64,000 nt of DNA from contig NZ_FNCI01000007.1 of assembly GCF_900100755.1 (NCBI RefSeq), positions 1 through 64,000 on the forward strand. The letters run 5' to 3'. Position numbers and translations under genes: made by a program. Below the pieces are notes generated by a model, which saw only the letters and a list, made by a program, of their open reading frames with translations, was not told where the DNA came from and ran no database searches. Each line of letters starts with the position of its first letter. Position 1 is the stretch's first letter. Shown one piece after another: positions 1-7,880 of this stretch. This DNA is from Onishia taeanensis (lineage in GTDB: Bacteria > Pseudomonadota > Gammaproteobacteria > Pseudomonadales > Halomonadaceae).

Positions 1-1118
1 CGCTCGACATCCTGCATGGCCGTCTCGCCGCGGCGCGCCACTTCACCGGTGCTCAGCACCAACTGATTGGCCTGCTGGGCAGACTGGGCGCTGTGATCCA
101 CGGTAGAGGTAATCTCCTCCATCGAGGCAGAGGTCTGCTGCAGATTGGCGGCCGCCTGCTCGGTGCGAGTGGCCAGCTCCTGACTGCCCTGCTCCATTTG
201 CGTTGCGGCATCACGCACGTGGCTGGTGTTTGCGCGCACCTGGCGGAGGGTGTCCTGCATCCGCGAGGCAAAGAGGTTAAAGCCCTCGGCCAACTGGCCG
301 ACCTCGTCGTGGGTCGAGACATTGATTCGCTGCGTCAGGTCGCCCTTGCCACTGGCGATGCTGCCCATCGTCTCGGCGGCCGAGCGAATCGGTAGCAATG
401 TGCGCTTGACCAGAAAGCTCGCCAATACCGCAACACCGATAAACAGAGCCAATGCCGTCAGCAGAGAGCTGACGATCGAGTCGCGCAGGTTATCACTGGC
501 GGTCGCACGGGCACCGGTCATGGCGTCTTCCACGTCTATCGCATAAACGCCGGCACCCAGCATCCAGCCCCATTTTTCCAGTGGCACCGCGTAGGAGTAC
601 TTGGCCTCGTCCTTGCGCGTTTCAGGATGCGGCCATGTGTACTGATAGAAACCACCACCTTCTTGCGCCGTCTCGATCAGGCCACGAACCAGGTATTTGC
701 CGTTGGCATCCTGGAGGCCCATCAGATTTGTGCCTTCCTTGTCGCGAGCATGCGGCAGCACCACGTTGGTGCCGTCGTACTCATAGACGAAGATATAGTT
801 TTCGCCATCAAAACGAATCGACCGCAGAATCTCGGCCGCACGCGCCTTGGCGTCTGCATCGTCGGGGCCCGCTTGGTCATAGATGGGGGCAATCGCGCTC
901 TTGGCGGCCAGCACCACGTCTTTCACTGCCTGCTCGCGACTTGCCAACAGCTTTTCACGCTGAAGCGCCAAGCCTTCTTGGGATGCCTGAATGCTCTGAT
1001 AGGTCTTCATCCCCACCAAGATGAGGGTGACCAACAGCATAGGAACCAGCACCAGCGTCATGGTCTTGGTTTGCAGGTTCCACCAGCTTAACTTTGGTTT
1101 TGGTTTTTTTATTCCCAT
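1..1118 (-). CDS. Methyl-accepting chemotaxis protein, partial (3' end beyond the left edge)
   Basis: A membrane chemoreceptor that senses a ligand in the periplasm and controls the CheA/CheW signalling complex. I translated the reverse strand from the ATG at 1118-1116; the first 372 residues are in the window. A first membrane helix lies at about residues 20-39. A periplasmic single-Cache (sCache_2-like) domain follows at about 45-195, with NYIFVYEYDGTNVV and EKWGWMLGAGVYAID typical of that fold. A second helix is at about 215-237, a HAMP domain at about 238-290, and then the start of the coiled-coil signalling domain. The rest of the signalling domain is outside the window. The upstream sigma-28-type promoter supports co-regulation with flagella. 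The ligand cannot be told from sequence; small organic acids are common for this Cache type. Confidence 0.93.
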   Translation of the reverse strand, partial: MGIKKPKPKLSWWNLQTKTMTLVLVPMLLVTLILVGMKTYQSIQASQEGLALQREKLLASREQAVKDVVLAAKSAIAPIYDQAGPDDADAKARAAEILRSIRFDGENYIFVYEYDGTNVVLPHARDKEGTNLMGLQDANGKYLVRGLIETAQEGGGFYQYTWPHPETRKDEAKYSYAVPLEKWGWMLGAGVYAIDVEDAMTGARATASDNLRDSIVSSLLTALALFIGVAVLASFLVKRTLLPIRSAAETMGSIASGKGDLTQRINVSTHDEVGQLAEGFNLFASRMQDTLRQVRANTSHVRDAATQMEQGSQELATRTEQAAANLQQTSASMEEITSTVDHSAQSAQQANQLVLSTGEVARRGETAMQDVE

Positions 1119-1161
1119 AAGAGCACGTCCACCCCAGTCTGCAAGAAAATCTGAGTATCCG

Positions 1162-1189
1162 TTATCGGCGTTTACCTGTGTAAACTTGA
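1162..1189 (-). promoter_or_regulatory. Probable sigma-28 (FliA) promoter of the chemoreceptor gene
   Basis: Read on the reverse strand, TCAAGTTT (1189-1182) is followed after 12 bases by GCCGATAA (1169-1162). The flagellar sigma factor consensus is TAAAGTTT-N11-GCCGATAA, so the -10 is a perfect match and the -35 matches 7 of 8, with one extra spacer base. The site lies 43 bases upstream of the receptor ATG. The rest of the gap between the receptor and trpA holds only the trpA terminator. Confidence 0.75.
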
Positions 1190-1375
1190 GGGCATTTAGA
1201 CTAAAGAAGGAGGAAATAGTACGCTATACACGCAATAAACGGGTGGGTAAATCAGCCTTGATAGTGCGCAACCCCAATGACGAACAAGGACTAAATCCGG
1301 CTAAAAAGGCAGTCCCTTAAGGCATATTTACAAGCCCTCTTATTTATTAGAAAGACCTAACAATAATAATGTAAG

Positions 1376-1414
1376 CATAGAAAAAGCCAGCTGACCTCTC
1401 GGCCAACTGGCTTT
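1376..1414 (-). terminator. Rho-independent terminator of trpBA
   Basis: An 11-bp stem (AAAGCCAGCTG at 1383-1393 with CAACTGGCTTT at 1404-1414, one G-U type mismatch) closes a 10-base loop. Read on the reverse strand it runs directly into TTTTT, and it lies just past the trpA stop codon. Confidence 0.85.
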
Positions 1415-1526
1415 GCCATTTTCAACCTCTCGTGCCTTATCACTCGCCTCTCAGCAGGCAATATCAGACCACACGATCAAAAGGCTTGCCTCTCTTGTTC
1501 TTTTTAAGAGGTTGCTCTTTCCTGGC

Positions 1527-2360
1527 TCAGGCCTCGGCCGTCTCACGGGCGCGGCGTACGGCACCCGCCAGCGAGCGGGTCAGCTCAAGCACACCGCGGG
1601 AAGCCTCGGCGGGGCTCTCGGCCTGGGCGACGATGTCGGTTAGCGCCGAGCCAACCACCACGGCATCGGCGAAGCGGGCGATGCGCTCGGCCTGTTCGGG
1701 GGTGCGAATGCCGAAGCCGACGCCGATCGGCAATGTGGAGTGCGCGCGAATGGCGTCGACTTCCTGCTCGACTCGCTCGGCGGACGGCGCGGCGGCGCCG
1801 GTTACGCCAGTGCTGGAGACGTAGTAGAGAAAGCCGGAGGTGTTCTCAAGCACCAGCGGCAGACGCTTGGCATCGGTGGTCGGCGTGGCCAGGCGGATGA
1901 AATCGAGGCCATGAGCCTTGGCCGGCAGACACAGCTCCGCATCATGCTCCGGCGGCAGGTCGACCACGATCAGCCCGTCCACGCCCGCCTCGGCGGCCTC
2001 GGCGAGGAAGGTCTCGACGCCCATGCAGTAGATGGGATTGTAATAGCCCATCAGCACCACCGGGGTCGCGTCGTCGCGCTCGCGCAGGGCTCGTACCATC
2101 TCCAGCGTCTTGGCCATGGTCTGCCCGGCTTCCAGGGCGCGCAGGGTGGAGGCCTGGATCGAAGGGCCATCCGCCATGGGATCGGTGAACGGCATGCCCA
2201 GCTCGATCACGTCGGCGCCCGCCTCGGGCAGCGCCAGCAGCGTCTCGAGGCTGGTGTCGTAGTCAGGGTCGCCGGCACTGATGAAGGTGACGAGGCCGGC
2301 GCGGTCGGCGGCCTTGAGCTCATTGAAACGGCGCGCGATGCGTTCGTGGCGTTGGGTCAT
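1527..2360 (-). CDS. trpA: Tryptophan synthase alpha chain
   Basis: TrpA cleaves indole-3-glycerol phosphate to indole and glyceraldehyde 3-phosphate, and passes indole to TrpB in the alpha2-beta2 complex. The 277-residue protein has the TIM-barrel signatures FISAGDPD near the N terminus and [16 protein letters not shown], which carries the catalytic Glu and Asp. I chose the ATG at 2360 because GGAGAGAG lies just upstream and the protein then begins [12 protein letters not shown], as in the family. A start 15 bases further upstream is possible and would overlap the trpB stop. trpB lies immediately upstream in the same operon, and the divergent trpI gene points to activation by indoleglycerol phosphate, as in Pseudomonas. 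Confidence 0.97.
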   Translation of the reverse strand: MTQRHERIARRFNELKAADRAGLVTFISAGDPDYDTSLETLLALPEAGADVIELGMPFTDPMADGPSIQASTLRALEAGQTMAKTLEMVRALRERDDATPVVLMGYYNPIYCMGVETFLAEAAEAGVDGLIVVDLPPEHDAELCLPAKAHGLDFIRLATPTTDAKRLPLVLENTSGFLYYVSSTGVTGAAAPSAERVEQEVDAIRAHSTLPIGVGFGIRTPEQAERIARFADAVVVGSALTDIVAQAESPAEASRGVLELTRSLAGAVRRARETAEA

Positions 2361-2371
2361 CGTCTCTCTCC

Positions 2372-3622
2372 TCATTGTGCCGGTGCGTCGGCGGCCGGAG
2401 CGCCGGCCGCCAGTTCGTCGGCCAGGTGTTCGGTGACGGTGGCCATGTCCTTGTCGCCGCGCCCGCTCAGGTTCAGCACCATCACGTGGTCTTCCGGCAG
2501 CGTCGGCGCCAACTTAATCGCATGAGCGATGGCGTGGGCCGACTCCAAGGCCGGAATAATGCCTTCCAATCGGCAAAGAGTCTTGAAGGCGTCCAGCGCC
2601 TCGTCGTCGGTGACGGCGACATACTCGGCGCGACCGGACTCGTGTAACCAGGCGTGCTCAGGGCCGATGCCCGGATAGTCGAGCCCCGCCGAGATGGAGT
2701 GCGCGTCGGTGATCTGCCCTTCGGCGGTTTGCAGCAGGAAGGTGCGGTTACCGTGCAGCACACCGGGGCTACCGCCCTGCAGGCTGGCGGCATGCTTGCC
2801 GGTATCCAGCCCTTCGCCGGCGGCCTCCACGCCGATCAGTCGCACGTCCTCATCGCCGAGGAAGGGATGGAACAGGCCCATGGCGTTGGAGCCGCCGCCG
2901 ATGCAGGCCAGCAGCGAGTCGGGCAGCCGCCCTTCTTTCTCGACCACCTGCTCGCGGGCCTCGCGGCCGATCACCGACTGGAAGTCGCGCACCATGGCAG
3001 GATACGGATGCGGGCCGGCCACGGTGCCGATGATGTAGAAGGTATCGGCGACGTTGGTCACCCAGTCGCGCAAGGCATCGTTCATCGCATCCTTGAGGGT
3101 GCCGGTGCCGCTGGTCACCGGGATCACCTTGGCGCCCAGCAGCTTCATGCGCTGCACATTGGGCTGCTGGCGGTCGATGTCGGTGCTGCCCATGTAGATG
3201 ATGCATTCCATGCCGAAGCGAGCGGCCACGGTGGCGGTCGCCACGCCGTGCATGCCGGCGCCGGTCTCGGCGATGATGCGCTGCTTGCCCATCCGCCGGG
3301 CCAGCAGCACCTGGCCGATGCAGTTATTGATCTTGTGCGCGCCGGTGTGCATCAGATCTTCGCGCTTGAGATAGATCCGCGCGCCGCCTAGCCGCTCGGT
3401 CAGTCGCTCGGCAAGATACAGCGGGCTTGCGCGGCCGATGTAGTCGCGGCGCAGCGCGTCCAGCTCGGCGTTGAAGTCGGGGTCCTGCTTGGCCGACTCA
3501 TAGGCTTCCTGAAGCTCGAGGATCAGCGGCATCAGGGTTTCGGCGACGAAGCGACCGCCGAAGCGGCCGAAGAAACCACCGGCATCGGGAGCGAATTCGG
3601 GGTTGGGGTGCGGCAGACCCAT
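2372..3622 (-). CDS. trpB: Tryptophan synthase beta chain
   Basis: TrpB is the pyridoxal-phosphate subunit that condenses indole with serine to make tryptophan. The 416-residue protein starts [20 protein letters not shown] and contains HTGAHKINN with the PLP lysine, as well as the GGGSNA phosphate-binding motif. The frame stays open for another 62 codons upstream, but CAGGAG eight bases before the ATG at 3622 and the family length support this start. It is co-transcribed with trpA. The rest of the trp pathway is not in the window, a split arrangement also found in pseudomonads. Confidence 0.97.
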   Translation of the reverse strand: MGLPHPNPEFAPDAGGFFGRFGGRFVAETLMPLILELQEAYESAKQDPDFNAELDALRRDYIGRASPLYLAERLTERLGGARIYLKREDLMHTGAHKINNCIGQVLLARRMGKQRIIAETGAGMHGVATATVAARFGMECIIYMGSTDIDRQQPNVQRMKLLGAKVIPVTSGTGTLKDAMNDALRDWVTNVADTFYIIGTVAGPHPYPAMVRDFQSVIGREAREQVVEKEGRLPDSLLACIGGGSNAMGLFHPFLGDEDVRLIGVEAAGEGLDTGKHAASLQGGSPGVLHGNRTFLLQTAEGQITDAHSISAGLDYPGIGPEHAWLHESGRAEYVAVTDDEALDAFKTLCRLEGIIPALESAHAIAHAIKLAPTLPEDHVMVLNLSGRGDKDMATVTEHLADELAAGAPAADAPAQ

Positions 3623-3705
3623 GTTTGCGACTCCTGGCAGTGATGAATGACCCTCAAGGTACATCGCGCCGCGACCCTGTGATAATCGATCATTGCTCGC
3701 TAACA

Positions 3706-3722
3706 TGTGAGAAAAGCTGACA
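3706..3722. promoter_or_regulatory. TrpI operator (site I) between trpB and trpI
   Basis: The sequence TGTGAG-AAAAG-CTGACA agrees exactly with the TGTGAG-N5-CTGACA pattern I know for TrpI sites in pseudomonads. It lies in the divergent gap, just before the trpI start codon. A weaker copy, TGTGAT-N5-ATCATT, starts 28 bases further towards trpB (3678-3694) and could be site II, where the activator contacts RNA polymerase. The function is inferred from position and motif only. Confidence 0.7.
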
Positions 3723-3737
3723 TATATGGAGCTCGCC

Positions 3738-4634
3738 TTGAGTGACCGACTACCCTCGCTGAATGCTCTGCGTGCCTTTGATGAGACGGCCCGCACGCTT
3801 AGCGTCACGCGTGCCGCCGAGGCGCTTCATGTTACCCACGGTGCCGTTAGCCGCCAGCTCAAGCAGCTCGAGGAGCAGCTCGGGGTAACGCTGTTCCGGC
3901 GCCAGGGCCGTGGCCTGGTGCTGACGCAGGAAGGTGAGCTATTGCGTTCCTCGACCTCACAGGCCTTCGAGCACCTCGGCCAGGCCTGCTCACAGCTACG
4001 CCGGCGTGCCTCGGAAGCGCCGCTGGTGCTCGGCTGCCCCGGCAGCTTCCTCGCTCGCTGGTTCATTCCCCGGCTGGACCGCCTGAAGGCCCAGTGCCCG
4101 GGGCTGAACCTGCACCTGACCGCCGACGAGGAAGTGGCCGGCCGGCTCGGCACCGACGTCGACGCCGTGCTGCGCTTCGCCGAACCGCCCTGGCCCGACG
4201 ACGTACAAGTGGTCGAACTCGCGCCGGAGCGCATGGGGCCGGTGCTGGCTCCGCAGTTGCTCGATGCGACGACGCACGATACTCCAGCGCCCGACGAACT
4301 CACGAAACTGCCGATGCTGCATACCCAGTCGCGCCCGCAGGCCTGGTCGCAGTGGTTCGTGGCCCAGGAGCTGGATCCCGCAACCATACGCCACGGCCAG
4401 TCCTTCGAGCACCTTAACTACATGCTCGAGGCCGCGCTGGTGGGGTTGGGTGTGGCCATCGCGCCGTCCTATCTGGTGGAAGAGGACCTGCGCACCGGCC
4501 GCCTGATCGCGCCCTGGGGGTTCATCAAAACGCCGGCTCGGCTCGGGCTGTGGCTGCCCGCGAGCGCCCCGCGGCGGGATATCGAGCAGTTGGCCGAATG
4601 GCTGAAAGACGAAATCGGTCGGCCCTCCAGCTGA
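3738..4634 (+). CDS. trpI: LysR-family activator of trpBA
   Basis: A GcvA/TrpI-type LysR regulator. The N-terminal winged helix-turn-helix spans about residues 5-65 ([20 protein letters not shown], then [20 protein letters not shown]), followed by a periplasmic-binding-protein-like effector domain. In Pseudomonas TrpI binds indoleglycerol phosphate and activates the divergent trpBA operon, and the same arrangement is present here with a matching operator. I prefer the TTG at 3738, since ATGGAG lies six bases upstream and the protein then starts [14 protein letters not shown] like its homologues. The in-frame ATG at 3726 would add four residues. The regulator would also cover its own promoter, which suggests autoregulation. 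Confidence 0.9.
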   Translation: MSDRLPSLNALRAFDETARTLSVTRAAEALHVTHGAVSRQLKQLEEQLGVTLFRRQGRGLVLTQEGELLRSSTSQAFEHLGQACSQLRRRASEAPLVLGCPGSFLARWFIPRLDRLKAQCPGLNLHLTADEEVAGRLGTDVDAVLRFAEPPWPDDVQVVELAPERMGPVLAPQLLDATTHDTPAPDELTKLPMLHTQSRPQAWSQWFVAQELDPATIRHGQSFEHLNYMLEAALVGLGVAIAPSYLVEEDLRTGRLIAPWGFIKTPARLGLWLPASAPRRDIEQLAEWLKDEIGRPSS

Positions 4635-4793
4635 TCACTTGGGTCGACCAGCAGCCATGGGCGCATCTTCATCTGCGGCTAGAGCGCTGGGCACGAAGGA
4701 GCCTTCACTGAAGCTTGAAAAGCATTGGATTGATCAATTCGGAGTGCTGAAGAATCAAGACTCGGAGAGGGAGGTGAGTAAGTACTTGATTTG

Positions 4794-4848
4794 TGTTGCC
4801 GGTGGCCGGAAGCGAACCGACACGCTATCGCTAGCGACGGATTTTGAA
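4794..4848. repeat. Left attachment-site repeat (copy of tRNA-Leu 3' half)
   Basis: This stretch matches the 3' half of the tRNA-Leu gene (7637-7691) at 50 of 55 positions, in the same orientation and exactly 2843 bases away. The 24 bases at 4813-4836 are identical. The mismatches sit mostly at the acceptor end and in the T arm, so it is not a working tRNA end. The gap 4635-4941 around it holds no convincing gene; a 71-codon open frame across it is an artefact of the repeat. Confidence 0.85.
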
Positions 4849-4941
4849 GGCTAAGGGATGCATGCCAATAACTGTACAGACTTAACGCATAACATTGGAA
4901 ATCTTTTGGCAAGAATTCGTTTAAAATTAGGCAAAACTTTT

Positions 4942-6054
4942 TCACTTTCCGAACATCTTAGAAAGGTCTGAAAGGCCATCCGTTACAGTTGGAGGATTCC
5001 AATCTGATCCTCTAACCGGGCTGAAAACAAAGTCGTTAAACTTCTTAAATATATCTGAACTACTTTCTATATTTTCAGTCTTGGAATAAGCTGCATAGTA
5101 AGCTATTGCAGCCGACTCATTATCAGCCTGCCAAAGCATTTCCTCTAGACTCTTTGCTCTAGAAAGTTCAATCCGAAAAAAATAAATCAAAACAAATTCT
5201 ATCGATGCTATAGGCGCACCAACAGAAAGTTTGTTTTGCCAAGTAAAGGTTTCCGGAGAAGAATATAGCGCGACTACCGCTAGAATAAAAACAGCCACTG
5301 GCAGAAGAACAATAGCCTTTTTAAAATTATTCAACTTACCATTAGATTCTTCTAGCGATGTGCTCAAATTATTCCTCAAGGAGTCGAAACCTGCATAAAG
5401 ATAAGTAAAAGAAGCACTTTTTTCGGCTATCTCAAGTTTCTCCAATATCTCCCCAGCTTTAGTATTAGCACCCTCAATATCTTTATCTAAAGAATGCCGC
5501 ATTGCTTCTAGAGAAGAATGAACCTTATCATTAACAATCGAAGTGATTTCGACAATGGACTCGAACTTTTTATCTTGAGTCAACCGATCAATCAATTTCT
5601 TTTGAAAGCTTTCTCTCAATCTATTATTTGAAGATGCATTAATGGAGTTAAGCAAGTTTATCTTCGCCTCACTTACCTCATACTTCTTCTCTCCCCAAGA
5701 ATTAGCTTCCAGCCAATCCAATAATCCCCATATCTCACCAGCAAGGTCGCCAATTTTATCATCACCATTCCTGGCCGCCTCTGGCTTTACGAGACTTTTA
5801 ATTCTACCCCGCAGCCTCTCAATGCCTCCATTATTTATATAAGAAAATTTCGCATCACTGAAATCATTTGTTTTTATATGGTGCTCACACAACTTTAATG
5901 TGAAATTAAAAACCTCATAAAGACTCCCACCATCAACGGGAATACCCTTTAAGTAAGAAGCCATTGCGTTATTTTTTTTCAAGCAAGCTACATATAGATC
6001 ATAAATACCACCCGACAACTCTTCATTCTTTTTCTCTTTCTCAACCTCACTCAT
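4942..6054 (-). CDS. Uncharacterised coiled-coil membrane protein of the tRNA-Leu island
   Basis: I do not recognise this 370-residue protein. The first 120 residues look globular and mixed in charge. A long helical, probably coiled-coil stretch covers about 130-245. Two closely spaced membrane helices follow at about 247-265 and 276-296, and a 75-residue soluble tail ends in SDLSKMFGK. The ATG at 6054 has AGGAG seven bases upstream. The gene is very AT-rich compared with its surroundings. It lies 73 bases downstream of the 6128-6952 gene on the same strand, so the two are probably co-transcribed. A helical sensor region joined to a two-helix membrane anchor is seen in some anti-phage abortive-infection effectors, but that role is only a suggestion. 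There is no signal peptide. Confidence 0.85.
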   Translation of the reverse strand: MSEVEKEKKNEELSGGIYDLYVACLKKNNAMASYLKGIPVDGGSLYEVFNFTLKLCEHHIKTNDFSDAKFSYINNGGIERLRGRIKSLVKPEAARNGDDKIGDLAGEIWGLLDWLEANSWGEKKYEVSEAKINLLNSINASSNNRLRESFQKKLIDRLTQDKKFESIVEITSIVNDKVHSSLEAMRHSLDKDIEGANTKAGEILEKLEIAEKSASFTYLYAGFDSLRNNLSTSLEESNGKLNNFKKAIVLLPVAVFILAVVALYSSPETFTWQNKLSVGAPIASIEFVLIYFFRIELSRAKSLEEMLWQADNESAAIAYYAAYSKTENIESSSDIFKKFNDFVFSPVRGSDWNPPTVTDGLSDLSKMFGK

Positions 6055-6127
6055 ACAATCACTCCTACAAAATCATAATAACAAGCTATCCGCCTCAACC
6101 TATATCTCTACCAGACACCCATCACCA

Positions 6128-6952
6128 CTACTTAACACTGTAAACATATACCTTAATTATCTTTCCTTCACCATCAACAAGCTTCCTAACATCAACGCAA
6201 ATCTTATTTCCAGTTTCATTTTTTGTATCATCAAGTGACTTACTAAGCATTAGCCCTTCAGCGAAGGAAAGGGTTTCATCAGCCTCATATGCAACAGTCC
6301 TTCCTAGTTCATCAAGATACAATCTTCCATGAGGAGAAAGAGCATTCATCTTTGTCACATTGCATAAAAGGCCATACTCCATTTCAAGCAAAAGCTCATT
6401 TTGCAAAAACCCAAGACTCTGATAATCATAGTTTATCAGCATGGACCGCTCTTTCCCCACGCCGATAGTTACATTATTATTTTTTTTGATAGGTCTATGC
6501 ATCTCTTTTACTGGTTTTCTCATAGAGTCACAAAGACTGCTGATGAACGGTTCTCTCTTAACCAGTTTTTTTACTCGTCTTGTTTTTGCCTCTACAACTT
6601 TACCAACTACTTTACTCCCAGAGTACTTTAAAAAATCATAGAAGCCATCGTAAACCATTTTAGCTGTCATGGTTTCGAGAGGGTGCTCTAAAACTACATT
6701 AATAACCTCTACAAAACTTCCAGGCTTAGAAGCCCGTCTATATATTCTTGCTCCTTTAAGTGCAGTAGCTTGCCTTATGACCTCCTCATTAATATAAGCA
6801 TGAGTTACGATATGAATCATCTTCGAAAACCCATCCAATGAAGTAACACCATCGTATAGCTCACTCATATTTTCATCGAATACGCCACCTTCATACTTAA
6901 GCCTTACTGGCATTACAATGCTTCCTTGCGGAAAATTATCATTAGACTTCAT
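6128..6952 (-). CDS. Uncharacterised soluble protein, first gene of the island pair
   Basis: A 274-residue protein with no membrane segment and no enzyme motif that I can name. The N-terminal 110 residues (VRLKYEGG, ELYDGVTSLDGFSKMIHIVTHA, GSFVEVINVV) resemble a family of uncharacterised proteins I have seen in prophages and islands. A basic linker (KTRRVKKLVKRE) and a C-terminal domain rich in beta strands follow. GGGAGG lies just upstream of two consecutive ATGs; the second (6952) has the better spacing, the first is at 6955. Codon use is AT-rich and foreign. It precedes the membrane protein gene at 4942-6054 and probably shares its promoter, so a sensor or partner role beside that protein is plausible but unproven. 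Confidence 0.85.
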   Translation of the reverse strand: MKSNDNFPQGSIVMPVRLKYEGGVFDENMSELYDGVTSLDGFSKMIHIVTHAYINEEVIRQATALKGARIYRRASKPGSFVEVINVVLEHPLETMTAKMVYDGFYDFLKYSGSKVVGKVVEAKTRRVKKLVKREPFISSLCDSMRKPVKEMHRPIKKNNNVTIGVGKERSMLINYDYQSLGFLQNELLLEMEYGLLCNVTKMNALSPHGRLYLDELGRTVAYEADETLSFAEGLMLSKSLDDTKNETGNKICVDVRKLVDGEGKIIKVYVYSVK

Positions 6953-6980
6953 CATTGCCTCCCTGCTAGATTTATATTAA

Positions 6981-7000
6981 GTATTATTTATATATAATAC
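6981..7000. promoter_or_regulatory. Inverted repeat in the promoter region of the island gene pair
   Basis: GTATTAT (6981-6987) and ATAATAC (6994-7000) form a perfect 7-bp inverted repeat around a 6-base centre. It lies 28 bases upstream of the 6952 start codon, in a very AT-rich stretch that also offers TATAAT-like hexamers. It could be an operator over the -10 region. No -35 can be assigned with confidence. Confidence 0.4.
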
Positions 7001-7037
7001 CTACCACCTTAAAACCACCTAACCACAGCCTTCTTGG

Positions 7038-7284
7038 CTAGTCGGTATCCGTCCCTGTCGGCTTAAGTGACCGGCGCGCCCTCTCAATCTCTTGGCTTAC
7101 CTGCCCCGCCTCTTCCATCAACCGATCAGGTTTGCTTCAGCACGCCAGTCACGTCGCAGAAAGCTTGTCTGACCACCTCATGCAATTCATGTATGGCAGG
7201 AATTTTCTTCGCTACAGATGCTGAGGTGTTTTTCTTATAGCAAAGGTTCCATTTGAGGAGCCCCACGTCAATTGAACCTAACGA
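7038..7284 (-). pseudogene. Decayed open frame, probably a phage gene remnant
   Basis: The reverse strand reads SVAKKIPAIHELHEVVRQAF and on to VTGVLKQT, then a stop at 7128. A shift of frame continues coherently as EEAGQVSQEIERARRSLK to a stop at 7040. The segment 7126-7284 is open but has no ATG near its upstream end. The text reads like protein and is helical, but I cannot assign a family. It may instead be chance coding-like sequence. Confidence 0.35.
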
Positions 7285-7324
7285 CTAAGCAAAACCTAGC
7301 ACAGGCAGCCAAGGGCAGGTGATG

Positions 7325-7584
7325 ACAAGGCAAGCTCCCCCAGCGCCAGGGCTAGTCGGCGCCTTGCAGCGTGGCAACGGAGCTCACCGCGCGCGCACAA
7401 TGGGGCGCCCATTCGCTAGTCACTTTGAATGGCGGGGACGTACTGACATTGAGAAGGCTTGGGTCGCCAGACCATCACGATGACCATGCGCTATGCACAT
7501 CTATCAGCCGATCATCTAGCCGAGGCTATTGAATTCGCACAAAAACGACCTAGAAACGTGCCAGGCAACATCTGGACGCTTTAG
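7325..7584 (+). pseudogene. Remnant of a P2-type tyrosine integrase (C-terminal part, frameshifted)
   Basis: Three short frames on the forward strand join into the C-terminal end of a phage integrase. They are FASHF (7412-7426), then NGGDVLTLRRL, then GRQTITMTMRYAHLSADHL, ending at the stop 7582-7584. Intact relatives read roughly HTFASHFMMNGGDVLTLRRL followed by LGHQTITMTMRYAHLS. Here about two bases are missing in the LLGH region and the MM codons are damaged. The catalytic tyrosine codon of RYAHL is at 7492-7494. The catalytic HxxRH box upstream is lost. The 3' end lies 52 bases from the tRNA, as expected for an integrase beside attP. The protein cannot be functional. Confidence 0.8.
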
Positions 7585-7636
7585 AAAAATGCAGGAAGGG
7601 TCTTACGAGGAAATGACGCGAAGTCATCAATGGGAA

Positions 7637-7723
7637 TGGTGCCGGTGGTCGGACTCGAACCGACACGCTATCGCTAGCGGCGGATTTTGAATCCGCTGCG
7701 TCTACCAATTCCGCCACACCGGC
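7637..7723 (-). tRNA. tRNA-Leu (anticodon CAA)
   Basis: An 87-base gene read on the reverse strand. The acceptor stem GCCGGTG pairs with CACCGGC, followed by discriminator A and an encoded CCA (7639-7637). The anticodon arm GCGGA-TTCAAAA-TCCGC gives anticodon CAA. The long variable arm CGCTAGCGATAGCG is typical of class II leucine tRNAs, and the T loop is GGTTCGAGTCC. Its 3' half is the attachment site of the relic element to the left, which still leaves it intact. Confidence 0.97.
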
Positions 7724-7734
7724 AGCGGGGACGC

Positions 7735-7762
7735 ATTATACGGTAGATACCTCGCAGGTCAA
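7735..7762 (-). promoter_or_regulatory. Sigma-70 promoter of tRNA-Leu
   Basis: On the reverse strand, TTGACC (7762-7757) and TATAAT (7740-7735) are separated by 16 bases. The tRNA 5' end is 12 bases past the -10, and a GC-rich stretch between them (GCGTCCCCGC) resembles a stringent-response discriminator. Confidence 0.85.
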
Positions 7763-7880
7763 TCATAAACGCACCGCAAGCGACTGACTTCACTGGCAGG
7801 AACGGGTATCCTAGGCGCCTTGTCCGAATGGCCCTATGCCATTCCTGCACCGCTTTTGTTAGCCCGAGTCGATATCTCCC

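Larger units (their letters stand above)
4794..7691. mobile_element. Relic of an integrated element at tRNA-Leu(CAA)
   Basis: A 2.84-kb segment bounded by a direct repeat of the tRNA-Leu 3' half (4794-4848 and 7637-7691). Inside are two AT-rich genes on the reverse strand, a decayed phage-type open frame and a broken tyrosine integrase whose 3' end faces the tRNA. Its codon use, with many ATA, AGA and TTA codons, is unlike the GC-rich flanks. This is the layout of a prophage or island that used the tRNA 3' end as attB and then lost most of its genes. The remaining integrase matches P2-type integrases best. There is no intact integrase, so it is probably immobile. Confidence 0.8.

Noticed and set aside
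4639..4854. 71-codon open frame after trpI
   Set aside because: Its last third is the tRNA-derived att repeat read as protein, and there is no ribosome-binding site or protein-like text.
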